Assembly: GCF_000423545.1 (NCBI RefSeq)
Contig: NZ_AUIE01000007.1
Location: 62,001 to 126,000 of the forward strand
Length of the DNA: 64,000 nucleotides
Reading direction: 5' to 3'
Source: Metapseudomonas resinovorans DSM 21078
GTDB lineage: Bacteria > Pseudomonadota > Gammaproteobacteria > Pseudomonadales > Pseudomonadaceae
Of the stretch, positions 1-10,164 are shown one piece after another. The notes below the pieces were generated by a model, which searched no databases, was not told where the DNA came from, and worked only from the letters and a program-made list of their open reading frames with translations. Positions within the stretch are counted from its first letter, which is position 1. The number at the start of each line of letters is the position of its first letter. Position numbers and translations under genes: made by a program.

Positions 1-844
<844 letters not shown>

Positions 845-878
845 TCAGCACCGGGCAAGCCCGGTGATTGTCGGGGAC

Positions 879-1235
879 TTAAGCCAGAACGGCCTTAGCT
901 TTCTCGACAATCGCAGCAAACGCCGCTTTTTCGTTCACTGCCAGGTCGGCCAGAACCTTACGGTCGATCTCGATGGCAGCTTTTTTCAGGCCAGCGATCA
1001 GGCGGCTGTAGGACAGACCGTTCTGACGAGCACCAGCGTTGATACGAGCGATCCACAGAGCGCGGAACTGACGCTTGCGCTGACGGCGGTCACGGTAGGC
1101 GTATTGGCCAGCCTTGATTACCGCCTGCTTGGCAACGCGGAACACACGCGAACGTGCGCCGTAGTAGCCTTTGGCGAGTTTCAGAATCTTTTTGTGACGC
1201 TTGCGAGCGATGACGCCACGCTTAACACGAGCCAT
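879..1235 (-). CDS. rplT: 50S ribosomal protein L20
   Basis: 118-residue basic protein starting [16 protein letters not shown], the usual length and N-terminus of bacterial L20. It binds 23S rRNA early in 50S assembly and in enterobacteria represses its own operon at the mRNA level. It lies 29 bp after rpmI in the infC-rpmI-rplT unit, with a good ribosome-binding site (AGGAG) before the ATG. Confidence 0.98.
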   Translation of the reverse strand: MARVKRGVIARKRHKKILKLAKGYYGARSRVFRVAKQAVIKAGQYAYRDRRQRKRQFRALWIARINAGARQNGLSYSRLIAGLKKAAIEIDRKVLADLAVNEKAAFAAIVEKAKAVLA

Positions 1236-1264
1236 GAGTAAACTCCTCTAAAATCTTGACCAGA

Positions 1265-1459
1265 TTAACGAACGCGCAGCATGCGCTCTACTTTGCGGAC
1301 GTCAGACGGGTGCACCAGGGTGCAGCCGCGCAGCTGACGCTTACGCTTGGTAGTCATCTTGGTCAGGATGTGGCTCTTGAAAGCGTGCTTGTGCTTGAAG
1401 CCGGAAGCGGTCTTCTTGAAGCGCTTCGCAGCACCGCTCTTGGTTTTCATCTTTGGCAT
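1265..1459 (-). CDS. rpmI: 50S ribosomal protein L35
   Basis: 64-residue, very basic protein starting [17 protein letters not shown], typical of bacterial L35. A longer reading frame opens seven codons upstream, but the conserved [10 protein letters not shown] start fixes the gene. It sits between infC (61 bp upstream) and rplT, as in most bacteria. The infC-rpmI gap is where L20 autoregulation acts in E. coli; no particular structure was verified here. Confidence 0.97.
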   Translation of the reverse strand: MPKMKTKSGAAKRFKKTASGFKHKHAFKSHILTKMTTKRKRQLRGCTLVHPSDVRKVERMLRVR

Positions 1460-1520
1460 GTTCGGATACTCCGCATTCAATCAATACATATAACCGCAAG
1501 GCCTGCCAGTGCCCTGGGGG

Positions 1521-2072
1521 TTATTTTCGCTTTTTGGGGGCGATGACCATCATCAGCTGGCGTCCTTCCAGCTTAGGATGCTGCTCTACGGTGCCGTATT
1601 CGACGAGGTCAGCTTCGACCCGCTTCAACAGCTCCAAGCCCAGCTCCTGGTGGGCCATCTCACGACCGCGGAATCGCAGGGATACCTTGGCCTTGTCCCC
1701 TTCACTTAGGAAACGTACCAGGTTGCGTAGTTTTACCTGGTAATCCCCTTCTTCCGTCCCTGGACGAAACTTGATTTCTTTAATCTGCTGCTGGTGCTGG
1801 TTCTTCTTTGCCGCAGCGGCCTGCTTCTTCTTCTCGAAGAGGTGCTTGCCGTAATCCATGATCCGGCAAACAGGCGGCACCGCATCGGCAGAAATCTCTA
1901 CCAGATCCAGCTTGGCTTCTTCAGCAGCGCGAAGCGCTTCATCAATCGAGACGACGCCAATTTGCTGGCCGTCAGCACCAATCAACCGCACCTCACGAGC
2001 CGAGATATTCTCGTTGATCGGGGCCTTCGGTTGAGTCCGCTTGTCCTGTCTCATTTCACGCTTAATAGTGAT
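1521..2072 (-). CDS. infC: Translation initiation factor IF-3 (non-AUG start)
   Basis: IF-3 binds the 30S subunit and checks start-codon pairing. The body matches IF-3: N-domain [17 protein letters not shown], linker rich in K, C-domain with [16 protein letters not shown]. The first ATG (2054) is internal. The conserved N-terminus (M)[11 protein letters not shown] begins at ATC (2072-2070), which overlaps the thrS TAA by one base; an in-frame ATT at 2066 has better spacing (8 nt) from GGAG. Either rare start would allow the known infC autoregulation, in which IF-3 discriminates against AUU-type initiation. With ATC the product is 183 residues. Confidence 0.93.
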   Translation of the reverse strand: MTIKREMRQDKRTQPKAPINENISAREVRLIGADGQQIGVVSIDEALRAAEEAKLDLVEISADAVPPVCRIMDYGKHLFEKKKQAAAAKKNQHQQQIKEIKFRPGTEEGDYQVKLRNLVRFLSEGDKAKVSLRFRGREMAHQELGLELLKRVEADLVEYGTVEQHPKLEGRQLMMVIAPKKRK

Positions 2073-3994
2073 TACTCCAATTCTTGGCGACCACGCCGGG
2101 AAACCGTTTGTGCGAGCAACTCAGAGAAGCTTTCGAAGGGCATGGAACCCAGATCGACACCCTCTCGGGTGCGCACAGCAACGGATCGAGTCTCAACCTC
2201 CCGGTCTCCAATAACCAAGAGATAGGGAACCTTGAGCAAAGTATGCTCGCGGATTTTAAAGCCGATTTTTTCGTTTCTCAAGTCGGACTTGGCACGGAAC
2301 CCGCTTTCGTTGAGCGCGCGCTCCACTTCGAGGGCGAAATCGGCCTGTTTGTCGGTGATGTTCATGATCACCGCCTGGGTCGGCGCCAGCCAGGCTGGGA
2401 ACGCACCAGCGTAGTGCTCGATCAGCATGCCGATGAAGCGCTCGAAGGAACCAAGGATTGCACGATGCAACATCACCGGACGCTTACGGTTGTTATCTTC
2501 GGCGATATAGCTGGCATCCAGACGCTCCGGAAGGTTCGGATCGTACTGCAGGGTACCGCACTGCCAGTTACGACCGAGACAGTCTTTCAGGGTGAACTCG
2601 ATCTTTGGACCGTAGAACGCACCCTCGCCCGGCTGGTATTCCCAGCTCAGACCGGACTCGTTGAGCGCATCCGCCAGGGCACCTTCGGCTCGATCCCACA
2701 GCTCGTCGGAACCTACGCGCTTGACCGGACGAGTGGACAGTTTCATCGAAATATCGGCGAAACCGAAGTCCTTGTAGACCTGCAGGGTCAGCTTGATGAA
2801 GTCAGCCGCTTCCTTCTTCACCTGATCTTCGGTGCAGAAAATGTGAGCATCGTCCTGAGTGAAGCCGCGCACACGCATGATGCCGTGCAGGGCGCCGGAC
2901 GGCTCGTTACGGTGACAGGCACCGAACTCGGCCAGACGCAGCGGCAAGTCGCGGTAGGATTTCAGGCCCTGGTTGAAGATCTGCACATGGCACGGGCAGT
3001 TCATCGGCTTGACCGCATAGTCGCGACTTTCCGACGAAGTGGTGAACATGTTCTCGGCATAGTTGGACCAGTGGCCCGAACGCTCCCAGAGAATGCGGTC
3101 GACCACCTGTGGAGTACGCACCTCCACATAGCCATGATCGCGCTGAACCTTGCGCATGTACTGCTCCAGAACCTGGTAAACAGTCCAGCCACTCGGATGC
3201 CAGAACACCATGCCAGGCGCTTCTTCCTGCAGATGGAACAGGTCCAGCTGCTTGCCGATACGACGGTGATCGCGCTTTTCAGCCTCTTCGATGCGCTGGA
3301 TATAGGCAGCCAGCTGCTTCTTGTCAGCCCAGGCAGTGCCATAGATACGCTGCAGTTGCTCATTCTTCGAGTCGCCGCGCCAGTAGGCACCGGAAATCTT
3401 TGTTAGCTTGAACGCCTTGAGGAAGCGGGTATTCGGCACGTGCGGACCACGACACATGTCCACGTATTCCTCATGGAAATACAGGCCCATGGCAGTCTCG
3501 CCTGGCATGTCGTCGACCAGGCGCAGCTTGTATTCCTCACCACGCGACTTGAACAGCTCGATAACCTCGGCGCGCGGAGTCATCTTCTTGATGACGTCGT
3601 AGTCCTTGTCGATCAGCTCAGCCATACGCTTTTCGATGGCCGCCATATCCTCGAGCGTGAAGGAACGCTCGAAGGCGATGTCGTAATAAAAGCCTTCTTC
3701 AATGACCGGACCGATAACCATTTTGGCGCTCGGATAGAGCTGCTTGACGGCATGGCCGACCAGATGCGCGCAGGAGTGGCGAATGATCTCCAGCCCTTCC
3801 TCGTCCTTGGGAGTCACAATCTGCAGCGAGGCATCGTCTTCGATCAGATCGCAAGCATCGACCAGCTTGCCGTTGACCTTGCCGGCCAGGGTTGCCTTGG
3901 CCAGGCCCGCACCAATGGACTGAGCCACCTCAAGCACGGAAACAGGTTTGTCGAAAGTGCGCTGACTGCCGTCAGGAAGAGTGATGATGGGCAT
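2072..3994 (-). CDS. thrS: Threonyl-tRNA synthetase
   Basis: 640 residues. Domain order is TGS (about 1-61, from [17 protein letters not shown]), editing/SAD domain (about 65-225, [16 protein letters not shown]), class II catalytic core (zinc-ligand motif MNCPCH, then [14 protein letters not shown]) and C-terminal anticodon-binding domain. It attaches Thr to tRNA-Thr and edits mischarged Ser. The reading frame extends 44 codons further upstream, but AGGAGAGGAGG lies just before the 3994 ATG and the TGS domain begins there. First gene of the translation run; its stop overlaps the infC start. Confidence 0.98.
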   Translation of the reverse strand: MPIITLPDGSQRTFDKPVSVLEVAQSIGAGLAKATLAGKVNGKLVDACDLIEDDASLQIVTPKDEEGLEIIRHSCAHLVGHAVKQLYPSAKMVIGPVIEEGFYYDIAFERSFTLEDMAAIEKRMAELIDKDYDVIKKMTPRAEVIELFKSRGEEYKLRLVDDMPGETAMGLYFHEEYVDMCRGPHVPNTRFLKAFKLTKISGAYWRGDSKNEQLQRIYGTAWADKKQLAAYIQRIEEAEKRDHRRIGKQLDLFHLQEEAPGMVFWHPSGWTVYQVLEQYMRKVQRDHGYVEVRTPQVVDRILWERSGHWSNYAENMFTTSSESRDYAVKPMNCPCHVQIFNQGLKSYRDLPLRLAEFGACHRNEPSGALHGIMRVRGFTQDDAHIFCTEDQVKKEAADFIKLTLQVYKDFGFADISMKLSTRPVKRVGSDELWDRAEGALADALNESGLSWEYQPGEGAFYGPKIEFTLKDCLGRNWQCGTLQYDPNLPERLDASYIAEDNNRKRPVMLHRAILGSFERFIGMLIEHYAGAFPAWLAPTQAVIMNITDKQADFALEVERALNESGFRAKSDLRNEKIGFKIREHTLLKVPYLLVIGDREVETRSVAVRTREGVDLGSMPFESFSELLAQTVSRRGRQELE

Positions 3995-4496
3995 GGCGCC
4001 TCCTCTCCTAGTGGTGACCTCTACCAAAGGCCACATGGGTTGGGATGAGCCAGTACGCGATTCGACGGCATGCCTGCCATACGGTGGCAGGAGCCTTGCG
4101 GCAAACCAAAGCCGAACCAGAGTCACTGGAGGTAATAATGAAGAGCGGGATGCTTTCAGAAAGCCGAACCCCTGACAAGCGCCAAAAAAGAAAGGGCCAC
4201 GCGAGTGACCCTTGCCTTCCGAGCGAGCCGGACATCACGCCAATGGTGACAACCTGCCCCAAAACGCCTTGCGCCAAAGGGAATGACACGCTGTAAACGT
4301 CACGAAAGCGCACAGTCTAGCACAACGGAATCAATAGCTTAGCGATGTATTTACGGGCGACGGTAGTGAAGCCACCCGGGAAAGAGACAACTCCCGGCAG
4401 GAATGACGAGCTGACTCCCCATAAAGATTGCTAGCGACTTGAACGACCCGCAACGCACGAACCACGCAACTGAAGCCCCCAGCCCACCGCCCCAAG
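3995..4496. other. Gene-poor gap upstream of thrS
   Basis: About 500 bp between thrS and the small secreted protein. It should hold the thrS promoter and leader, and it carries a terminator at 4184-4213. The open frames crossing it have no recognisable product, no good ribosome-binding site and atypical composition, so I call no gene. Confidence 0.5.
4184..4213 (-). terminator. Intrinsic terminator, minus strand
   Basis: Arms 4192-4200 and 4205-4213 form a 9-bp stem with one mismatch and loop GCGA, followed on the minus strand by six T. It probably ends transcription from the 4497-4793 gene before it reaches thrS. Confidence 0.75.
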
Positions 4497-4793
4497 TCAA
4501 TCATCACCCTCGCATTTGACCTCTTTCTTGTACTCGTCACGCTTGGCTTCAACCTTGACCCGACAGGGGCCATCCCAGTATTCGTCCTTCCACTCACCCC
4601 GGCGCCAAGTCCTGCCACGCCCATCCGGGCACTTGACCTCCAGCTTGTAGTCGCCCTTGTCAGAGACCTCTTTCACGCGACAGGGCCCATCCCGGTACTC
4701 GTCTTCCCACTTTTCACCACGATGATCAGCGATAGCCCAACCAGAAAGGAAAGAGAACGCCAGAAACGCACCCGCCAAAGACCCAGCACCCAT
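4497..4793 (-). CDS. Small secreted two-repeat cysteine protein, unknown function
   Basis: 98 residues. The N-terminus (MGAGSLAGAFLAFSFLSGWAIA) is a clear signal peptide with likely cleavage after AIA. The mature part is highly charged and consists of two copies of a roughly 30-residue repeat: EYRDGPCRVK...LEVKC and EYWDGPCRVK...KEVKC, each with two cysteines, linked by a GRGRTWRRGEW segment. The reading frame extends upstream, but GGAGG four bases before the 4793 ATG fixes the start. Probably periplasmic with one disulfide per repeat (inference). It is isolated, followed by the terminator at 4184-4213. I do not recognise a function. Confidence 0.75.
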   Translation of the reverse strand: MGAGSLAGAFLAFSFLSGWAIADHRGEKWEDEYRDGPCRVKEVSDKGDYKLEVKCPDGRGRTWRRGEWKDEYWDGPCRVKVEAKRDEYKKEVKCEGDD

Positions 4794-5763
4794 GACACCT
4801 CCGACAACGCACCCAGATAAAAGCCTCACATGAACTGAAAAACGCCAGTTATCCCTAAGACACCAACGCCACAACAATTGCTCCCTACCCGAGGCTGACG
4901 CGAGCAGTCGATAGAGCGACATCGGGCGACGCCCAGCAGCGCGAGCCCCCCCAACCTCGACTCTCGACACGACAGCGCTCGACCACCCATCGCCATTCAA
5001 GGCCCGAGACCGTCAACGGACTTGACACAAAGGCACAAAGACATCAAAAAGCCATCACCTCTTCTGCCAGTGAGATTCCAAGGATGACTTCCGCAACTCA
5101 TGGTGCGCCGGGCTCCGCCTTCAGCACCTGCATTGCAGCCGATGAAACGCCCGCCTTCCCCACCAAGGCAGACTTGACCGAAATCACCTCCAGACTCAAA
5201 CACCTTGAAGCCGTGGGCTCGCATCATCTCGAGATTGTGTCCTTCAACCTTGAGAACCTGAAGCGGGCACTTAGTCTGTAGACAACCCCTCCCCGCTTTC
5301 GCGAAAGATGTGGCAGCACGACAGAACAAGGAGACCGGTAGCACGAGCAGACCAATGCAAATGCCCACCCCTCGATGATCGCCACCCCAAGCGACCAACC
5401 GAAGAAACCAGCATCACAATCACTAAGTACCTACCGCGAGAAAAGGGCGGCCAGCAAAAAGGCTCTGCGGCATGGCCGATGTCGGCAGACCAAATTGACC
5501 TAAGTTGATACCGAAGATCAGCCCCACCCGTCGACACGCAACCCTCACAGAGCTTGCCGGCACCAACGCCTGCAGCCACCGCCCCACACCCAACCAATGC
5601 GCAGACCTCGCATGAACCTGGAGACCCGGGCTTGGCAGCACCGAACAGGACGGATTCGCCAAAACCATGGCAAAGCGCGAGGCGCTTGACGAGACTAAAC
5701 CCATCCCTCGGGCTTGCCTGGACACTCACCAGAAGACGGACACTATGAAGAAATCGCGAAAAC
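4794..5763. other. Gene-poor 1-kb region
   Basis: No frame on either strand shows a plausible start, codon bias or recognisable protein. Candidates at 5084-5281 (+), 4997-5398 (-), 5308-5508 (+), 5423-5725 (-) and 5554-5748 (+) overlap each other and look random. It may hold decayed genes or an untranslated RNA downstream of tRNA-Val, but I see no positive evidence for either. Confidence 0.5.
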
Positions 5764-5792
5764 AAAAAGGGGCGACCCTTTCGGATCGCCCC
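5764..5792 (-). terminator. Terminator of tRNA-Val
   Basis: On the minus strand, GGGGCGATCC, loop GAAA and GGGTCGCCCC (one mismatch) is followed by TTTTT. It lies 30 bp after the tRNA 3' end. Confidence 0.88.
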
Positions 5793-5821
5793 TCTTAGCC
5801 CCGCGTGACACGGGTTCGATT

Positions 5822-5898
5822 TGGTAGGCACAATTGGACTCGAACCAACGACCCCCACCATGTCAAGGTGGTGCTCTAACCAACTGAGCTATGTGCCT
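5822..5898 (-). tRNA. tRNA-Val (anticodon GAC)
   Basis: 77 nt including encoded CCA. The acceptor stem AGGCACA pairs exactly with TGTGCCT, with discriminator A. T8-A9, a GCTC/GAGC D stem, anticodon arm CCACC-TTGACAT-GGTGG and the TTCGAGT T-loop are all present. It stands alone, with its own terminator at 5764-5792. Confidence 0.97.
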
Positions 5899-6084
5899 TC
5901 GATGGGTGCGCATTCTACGGATTAACTTTTCCCTGTCAACACCTTTTTTTTCGCTAACCCTCTGAAAAAGTGGATTTTTTACTGTTCACCGCCTCGTTGA
6001 ATATTTTGCACAGAGGCTAGCCGGCCCGTTTTAACTCAGGTAGCATCAGCACATCTGTAAAAAATAAAAAACAGAGATTCCATT

Positions 6085-7368
6085 ATGACGCACACTCCCT
6101 ACCCTCAGTCCTATTACGCGTTCTCGGCCAACCCGGTACCGGCTCGCCCTGAACTGCAAGGCGAGACCGAAACCGACGTCTGCATCATTGGCGCAGGCTA
6201 CACCGGCCTATCTACCGGCCTCTTCCTTCTGGAGAACGGCTTCAAGGTCACGATCCTCGAAGCCGCCAAGGTCGGTTTCGGCGCATCCGGCCGCAACGGT
6301 GGCCAGATCGTGAACAGCTACAGCCGCGACATCGATTCGATCGAGCGCGCCGCTAACCCAAAGAACGCCAAACTGATGGCCGACATGGCCTTCGAGGGCG
6401 GCCGCATCATTCGCGACCGCATCAAGAAGTACGACATCCAGTGCGATCTGAAGGATGGTGGCGTATTCGCAGCCATCACCAAGAAGCAGATGGGTCATCT
6501 GGAAGCCCAGAAGAAGCTGTGGGAGCGCTTTGGTCACACCCAGCTCGAAATTCTGGACGCCAAACGCATTCGCGAAGTTGCGGCGACCGACAACTATATC
6601 GGCGGCATGCTGGACATGAGCGGTGGCCATATCCACCCGCTCAACCTCGCCCTCGGCGAAGCCGCGGCCGTTGAGTCCCTGGGCGGAGTCATCCACGAAC
6701 AAAGCCCGGCCACTCGCATCGAACGCGGCGCCAACCCGGTGGTACACACCCCGAAAGGCCGTGTGAAAGCCAAGTTTGTCGTCGTGGCCGGCAACGCCTA
6801 TCTGGGCAACCTGGTTCCCGAGCTGGCCAGCAAGTCCATGCCTTGCGGCACCCAGGTGATCACCACCGAGCCGCTGTCGGACGACTTGGCCAAGACCCTG
6901 CTGCCGCAGGATTACTGCGTCGAGGACTGCAACTACCTGCTGGATTACTACCGTCTTTCCGGCGACAAGCGCCTGATCTACGGCGGCGGCGTGGTCTACG
7001 GTGCCCGTGACCCGGCGAACATCGAAGCCATCATCCGGCCGAAGATGCTGAAGACCTTCCCGCAACTCAAGGACGTGAAGATCGACTTCGCCTGGACCGG
7101 AAACTTCCTGCTGACCCTGTCGCGCCTGCCCCAGGTCGGCCGGATCGGCGACAACATCTACTACTCCCAGGGCTGCAGTGGCCACGGCGTCACTTACACC
7201 CACATCGCGGGCAAGGTGATTGCCGAAACCCTGCGCGGCCAGGCTGAGCGCTTCGACGCCTTCGCCAGCCTGCCGCACTACCCCTTCCCTGGCGGTCGCA
7301 TGTTCCGCGTGCCCTTCACTGCGATGGGCGCGTGGTACTACAGCCTGCGCGACAAGTTGGGCGTCTGA
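6085..7368 (+). CDS. puuB: Gamma-glutamylputrescine oxidase (FAD-dependent)
   Basis: 427-residue DAO-family flavoenzyme. The FAD dinucleotide fold is near the N-terminus (CIIGAGYTGLSTGLFLLE, about residues 32-50), then FGASGRNGGQIVNSYS, and near the C-terminus YYSQGCSGHGVTYTHIAGK. This family (PuuB/PauB) oxidises gamma-glutamylputrescine to the aldehyde in putrescine breakdown. Pseudomonads carry several paralogues, so the exact polyamine is uncertain. The gene is monocistronic: an AT-rich promoter region lies upstream and a terminator at 7387-7413 downstream. Confidence 0.88.
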   Translation: MTHTPYPQSYYAFSANPVPARPELQGETETDVCIIGAGYTGLSTGLFLLENGFKVTILEAAKVGFGASGRNGGQIVNSYSRDIDSIERAANPKNAKLMADMAFEGGRIIRDRIKKYDIQCDLKDGGVFAAITKKQMGHLEAQKKLWERFGHTQLEILDAKRIREVAATDNYIGGMLDMSGGHIHPLNLALGEAAAVESLGGVIHEQSPATRIERGANPVVHTPKGRVKAKFVVVAGNAYLGNLVPELASKSMPCGTQVITTEPLSDDLAKTLLPQDYCVEDCNYLLDYYRLSGDKRLIYGGGVVYGARDPANIEAIIRPKMLKTFPQLKDVKIDFAWTGNFLLTLSRLPQVGRIGDNIYYSQGCSGHGVTYTHIAGKVIAETLRGQAERFDAFASLPHYPFPGGRMFRVPFTAMGAWYYSLRDKLGV

Positions 7369-7386
7369 TTCGCCTGCAAACGAAAG

Positions 7387-7413
7387 CGGCGCCCCAGGGC
7401 GCCGTTTTCGTTT
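7387..7413 (+). terminator. Terminator after puuB
   Basis: Perfect 7-bp stem CGGCGCC/GGCGCCG (7387-7393, 7398-7404) with loop CCAG, then TTTTCGTTT. It lies between convergent genes and mainly serves puuB. Confidence 0.85.
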
Positions 7414-7426
7414 CCGTGACTGCCTG

Positions 7427-8095
7427 TCAGGGCATTTGCAGCCGTGCCATCTTCGCTGCGTTGACCTGGCCCGCCGCAGCAAGCTCATCGGCCGCCTTCA
7501 GCCAGCGAGCCCGCTCCACCGATGCCGGCAACTGGTTCGGCGCCTGCACCAGCACTGCCCAGCTCCCCGCTTCACCCCAGCCCGACTCAAATGCACTGAA
7601 ACTCATCAGGGCGCGGCGTTCATGACCGTGGCGCAACAGCACTTGCTGGTTGGCTCGGTCGTAGCCGATCAACAGCGCATAGCGCCAGGAGGGCATCCAG
7701 CCGAAGCCTTCGCGCAAATGCACCAGCACCGGGTTACCCGCAGCCACCTGCTCCAACAACTCATCCATCTGGTCGCCCAGCGGATAAACCATCAAGCCAT
7801 GCTGGCGCGCCGTCGCCACCAGCCCCTCCCGCAGGGAGGCTTCCTTCTGGGGCAGTTGCAGCTCTTTTTCGATCATACCCGGCGTTACCTCTTCCCCCTG
7901 CTGAGTCAGCAAGGCCGCCATGGAAGCGGGCGCACTTTGGTAGGCATTCTGGGCGAAGAACGGCACACCGCTCAGCTCAACCCGCTCCGGGCCCGCCCGT
8001 AATTTCGGCGATAGCGGCTGGGCGGCACACCCGACCAGCGCGGCAACGCATGCGGCAACAAGGACAGGGCGGAACAAACGGCTCAGGACGGGCAC
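7427..8095 (-). CDS. C39-peptidase-like lipoprotein lacking catalytic residues
   Basis: 222 residues from a GTG start. The N-terminus is a lipoprotein signal peptide ending in the lipobox LVGC (Cys about residue 23). The following domain matches the bacteriocin-processing C39 fold (VELSGVPFFAQNAYQ...). However, the usual QCGPA nucleophile motif reads QSAPAS, and the usual catalytic WHYxVxxGYD reads WRYALLIGYD. Both Cys and His are therefore gone, and the protein is probably a binding domain or pseudo-peptidase. A C-terminal helical stretch of about 40 residues follows. The frame stays open upstream to 8236, but the lipoprotein signal favours the 8095 GTG; the ribosome-binding site is weak. 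Convergent with puuB. Confidence 0.75.
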   Translation of the reverse strand: MPVLSRLFRPVLVAACVAALVGCAAQPLSPKLRAGPERVELSGVPFFAQNAYQSAPASMAALLTQQGEEVTPGMIEKELQLPQKEASLREGLVATARQHGLMVYPLGDQMDELLEQVAAGNPVLVHLREGFGWMPSWRYALLIGYDRANQQVLLRHGHERRALMSFSAFESGWGEAGSWAVLVQAPNQLPASVERARWLKAADELAAAGQVNAAKMARLQMP

Positions 8096-8408
8096 GGCAA
8101 CACTCGCTGTAGGCAACCTCGAACGATCGAAGATGATACTGGCAGGAGCCCACCGGGTACATTGCGGCGCTAGCCCGCTGCGATCAGGAACAATGCCAGA
8201 GCACTCTGTATACCCTGCAAACCGACAAAAACGCACAACGCCCGGTACAAAAGTCGCTTACCCGTTCATTTCAGCGACAAAAACTTAGTTTTTCACGACG
8301 TGCTGTGACTTATCAGTCGGGTCTCGCCATCCACATTCACGACAGTGCAATAAAGGCGTGAAGCCGCACCGTCACCTTCATTGGGCACAATATGGAGAGA
8401 CCCCTCCC
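8096..8408. other. Divergent intergenic region
   Basis: About 310 bp between the C39-like lipoprotein gene and the 89-aa gene. It should hold both promoters. The only structure seen is an AT-rich 15-bp palindrome, AAAAACT-T-AGTTTTT, at 8279-8293, possibly an operator. Confidence 0.4.
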
Positions 8409-8678
8409 ATGAATACTCCGCTGCGTTTCAACGAAGCACTGATCATCGCAGGTCGTGCTTTCAAACCCTTTCAGTGTGTTGCCTGGGCCCTGCAAGACGG
8501 CACCGGCGAACTCAGCATCAGCGTGATCGACCGTACCAGCACCCGCCTGCTCGGCCGTTCGAAGATCCCTAGCAGCACTTATTCCGATCCGGAGCAACTG
8601 GCAAGCATCCTCAAGCAGTCCCGCGAGGAGTTGAGCCGCAAAGGCTACGACCTCGAGCCCTGGTCGATGCCGGAATAA
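8409..8678 (+). CDS. Conserved hypothetical protein, 89 aa
   Basis: Starts MNTPLRFNEALIIAGRAFKP, with GGAGAG upstream of the 8409 ATG; the frame is open 17 codons earlier but without a ribosome-binding site. Soluble and mixed charge, no signal peptide or membrane segment, C-terminal helix SREELSRKGYDLEPW. The codon use looks like a real Pseudomonas gene. I do not recognise a function. A GC-rich hairpin follows at 8706-8741. Confidence 0.7.
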   Translation: MNTPLRFNEALIIAGRAFKPFQCVAWALQDGTGELSISVIDRTSTRLLGRSKIPSSTYSDPEQLASILKQSREELSRKGYDLEPWSMPE

Positions 8679-8705
8679 TCGCACCAGCGCCAGTGCCCAA
8701 TGCGC

Positions 8706-8741
8706 GGCGGGCAGGCCTTCCCTGCTCGCCCCGGCCGTTCT
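8706..8741 (+). terminator. Possible terminator after the 89-aa gene
   Basis: 10-bp stem (8706-8715 with 8721-8730, one G-T pair), followed by a mixed pyrimidine run rather than pure T. Confidence 0.4.
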
Positions 8742-8903
8742 TTCCCTGCAGTCCCCCTCCCTCACCGACACCAACACCAACAAGCAAGCTGACCACCCCA
8801 GCGGGTGATTGATTTCGCCTTTGGCGATATCTGTGGGCTTATTGTCATTGTTGCCACCCTCCATTCGCTGCAGACTGACGCCATCTCCTTCATCGAGATC
8901 GTC

Positions 8904-9911
8904 ATGGACCCGATTCGCCACATCGCCTGCCTGGCCTTTCCCGAGGTGATGAGCCTGGACGTCACTGGCCCGTTGCAAGTGTTTGCCTCGGCCAATGTCG
9001 AGCGCCAGCGCCAGGGCCTGCCCCCCTCTTATGTGCTGCATCTCCTCGGCCCCGAAGCAGGCCCTGTGAAAACCTCGGCCGGCTTTGGCCTGGTTGCTGA
9101 GCAGGCTTGGCGCGAGGTCGACCCTGCCAGCCTGGACACGCTGTTGATTCCTGGCGGCGTGCACATGCAAAGCCTCTGCGAAGACGCCGCGCTTCTGGAC
9201 TGGCTGCGACAGGCCGAGCCCCATGTACGCCGCCTGGGCTCGATCTGCTCAGGAGCCTTAGTCCTGGCTGCGACCGGGCTACTGGATGGCCGCCGAGCCA
9301 CGACGCACTGGTCGGATGTAAAGGCGCTGAGCCGCCACGCCGAGGTGGACGTGCAAGGAGACCGCTTGCATACCTACGACCCGGAGGGCCTGGACGGCGA
9401 TACGCATGTTTTTACGTCTGCAGGTGTCACCGCCGGCATCGACCTGGCGCTGGCCCTGGTGGAGGCGGACCTGGGTCGTCCGATTGCACTGGCAGTGGCC
9501 CGGCATCTGGTGCTGTTCCTACGTCGCCCCGGCGGACAGGCACAATTCAGCGCCCTACTCACCCCGGACCCCAGCCGCACACCGCGGTTGGCCGCCCTGC
9601 TGGAATGGATTCCCGCCAACCTGGGTGCCGACTTGTCCCTGGAAGCCCTTGCGGCCCAGGCGAAGATGGCGCCGCGCAGTCTTTCGCGTCTCTTCGCCCA
9701 GGAACTGGGCATGGGCCCTGGCAAGTATGTGGAACGGGTCCGTGTAGAAGCGGCCCGCACGCTACTGCAGGACGCCCAGGCGTCCATCGCCACGGTGGCG
9801 CACCTGACCGGTTTCGGTCACCCCGAGAATCTGCGTCGCACGTTTCACAAACACCTGTCCGTCAGCCCGCAGGAATACGCGGAGCGCTTCGGACGCCCGA
9901 CATCTGACTGA
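8904..9911 (+). CDS. GlxA-type transcriptional regulator (DJ-1/PfpI plus AraC HTH)
   Basis: 335 residues from MDPIRHIACLAFPEVMSLDV. The N-terminal half (about 5-190) is a DJ-1/PfpI class I amidotransferase-like sensor with the nucleophile-elbow motif GSICSGALVLAATGLL. The C-terminal half (about 215-330) holds two AraC helix-turn-helix units (LSLEALAAQAKMAPRSLSRLF and IATVAHLTGFGHPENLRRTF). Family members control arginine, betaine, carnitine or amine catabolism genes; the ligand is unknown here. The frame extends 33 codons upstream; the 8904 start is chosen because the sensor domain begins there. The small DUF1272 gene follows 10 bp later. Confidence 0.88.
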   Translation: MDPIRHIACLAFPEVMSLDVTGPLQVFASANVERQRQGLPPSYVLHLLGPEAGPVKTSAGFGLVAEQAWREVDPASLDTLLIPGGVHMQSLCEDAALLDWLRQAEPHVRRLGSICSGALVLAATGLLDGRRATTHWSDVKALSRHAEVDVQGDRLHTYDPEGLDGDTHVFTSAGVTAGIDLALALVEADLGRPIALAVARHLVLFLRRPGGQAQFSALLTPDPSRTPRLAALLEWIPANLGADLSLEALAAQAKMAPRSLSRLFAQELGMGPGKYVERVRVEAARTLLQDAQASIATVAHLTGFGHPENLRRTFHKHLSVSPQEYAERFGRPTSD

Positions 9912-9921
9912 GGATCCCGCC

Positions 9922-10164
9922 ATGCTCGAACTGCGCCCCAATTGCGAATGCTGCGACAAGAATCTGCCGCCCGAGTCCACCCAGGCAGTGATCTGCTCAT
10001 TCGAATGCACGTTCTGCCGCGATTGTGCCGATCAGCGTCTGCACGGCACCTGCCCCAACTGCGGTGGTGAACTGCTTCGACGGCCTATCCGTCCAGCGAC
10101 GGCGCTCGCGAAGTATCCCGCTTCAGACCAGCGCATCCTGAAAGCCGCCGGCTGCCCGAGCTGA
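9922..10164 (+). CDS. DUF1272 cysteine-rich protein
   Basis: 80 residues starting MLELRPNCECCDKNLPPES. Cysteine pairs (CECC, CSFECTFCRDC, CPNCGG) give a treble-clef-like zinc-binding pattern typical of DUF1272. The function of the family is unknown. It is placed 10 bp after the GlxA-type regulator and is probably cotranscribed with it. Confidence 0.88.
   Translation: MLELRPNCECCDKNLPPESTQAVICSFECTFCRDCADQRLHGTCPNCGGELLRRPIRPATALAKYPASDQRILKAAGCPS

Noticed and set aside
5084-5281. 65-codon plus-strand frame in the gene-poor region
   Set aside because: No ribosome-binding site, no homologue I recognise, and overlapping equally open frames on the other strand.
5271-5861. Long minus-strand frame reaching into tRNA-Val
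   Set aside because: It reads through the tRNA gene and its terminator, so it cannot be a real coding sequence.
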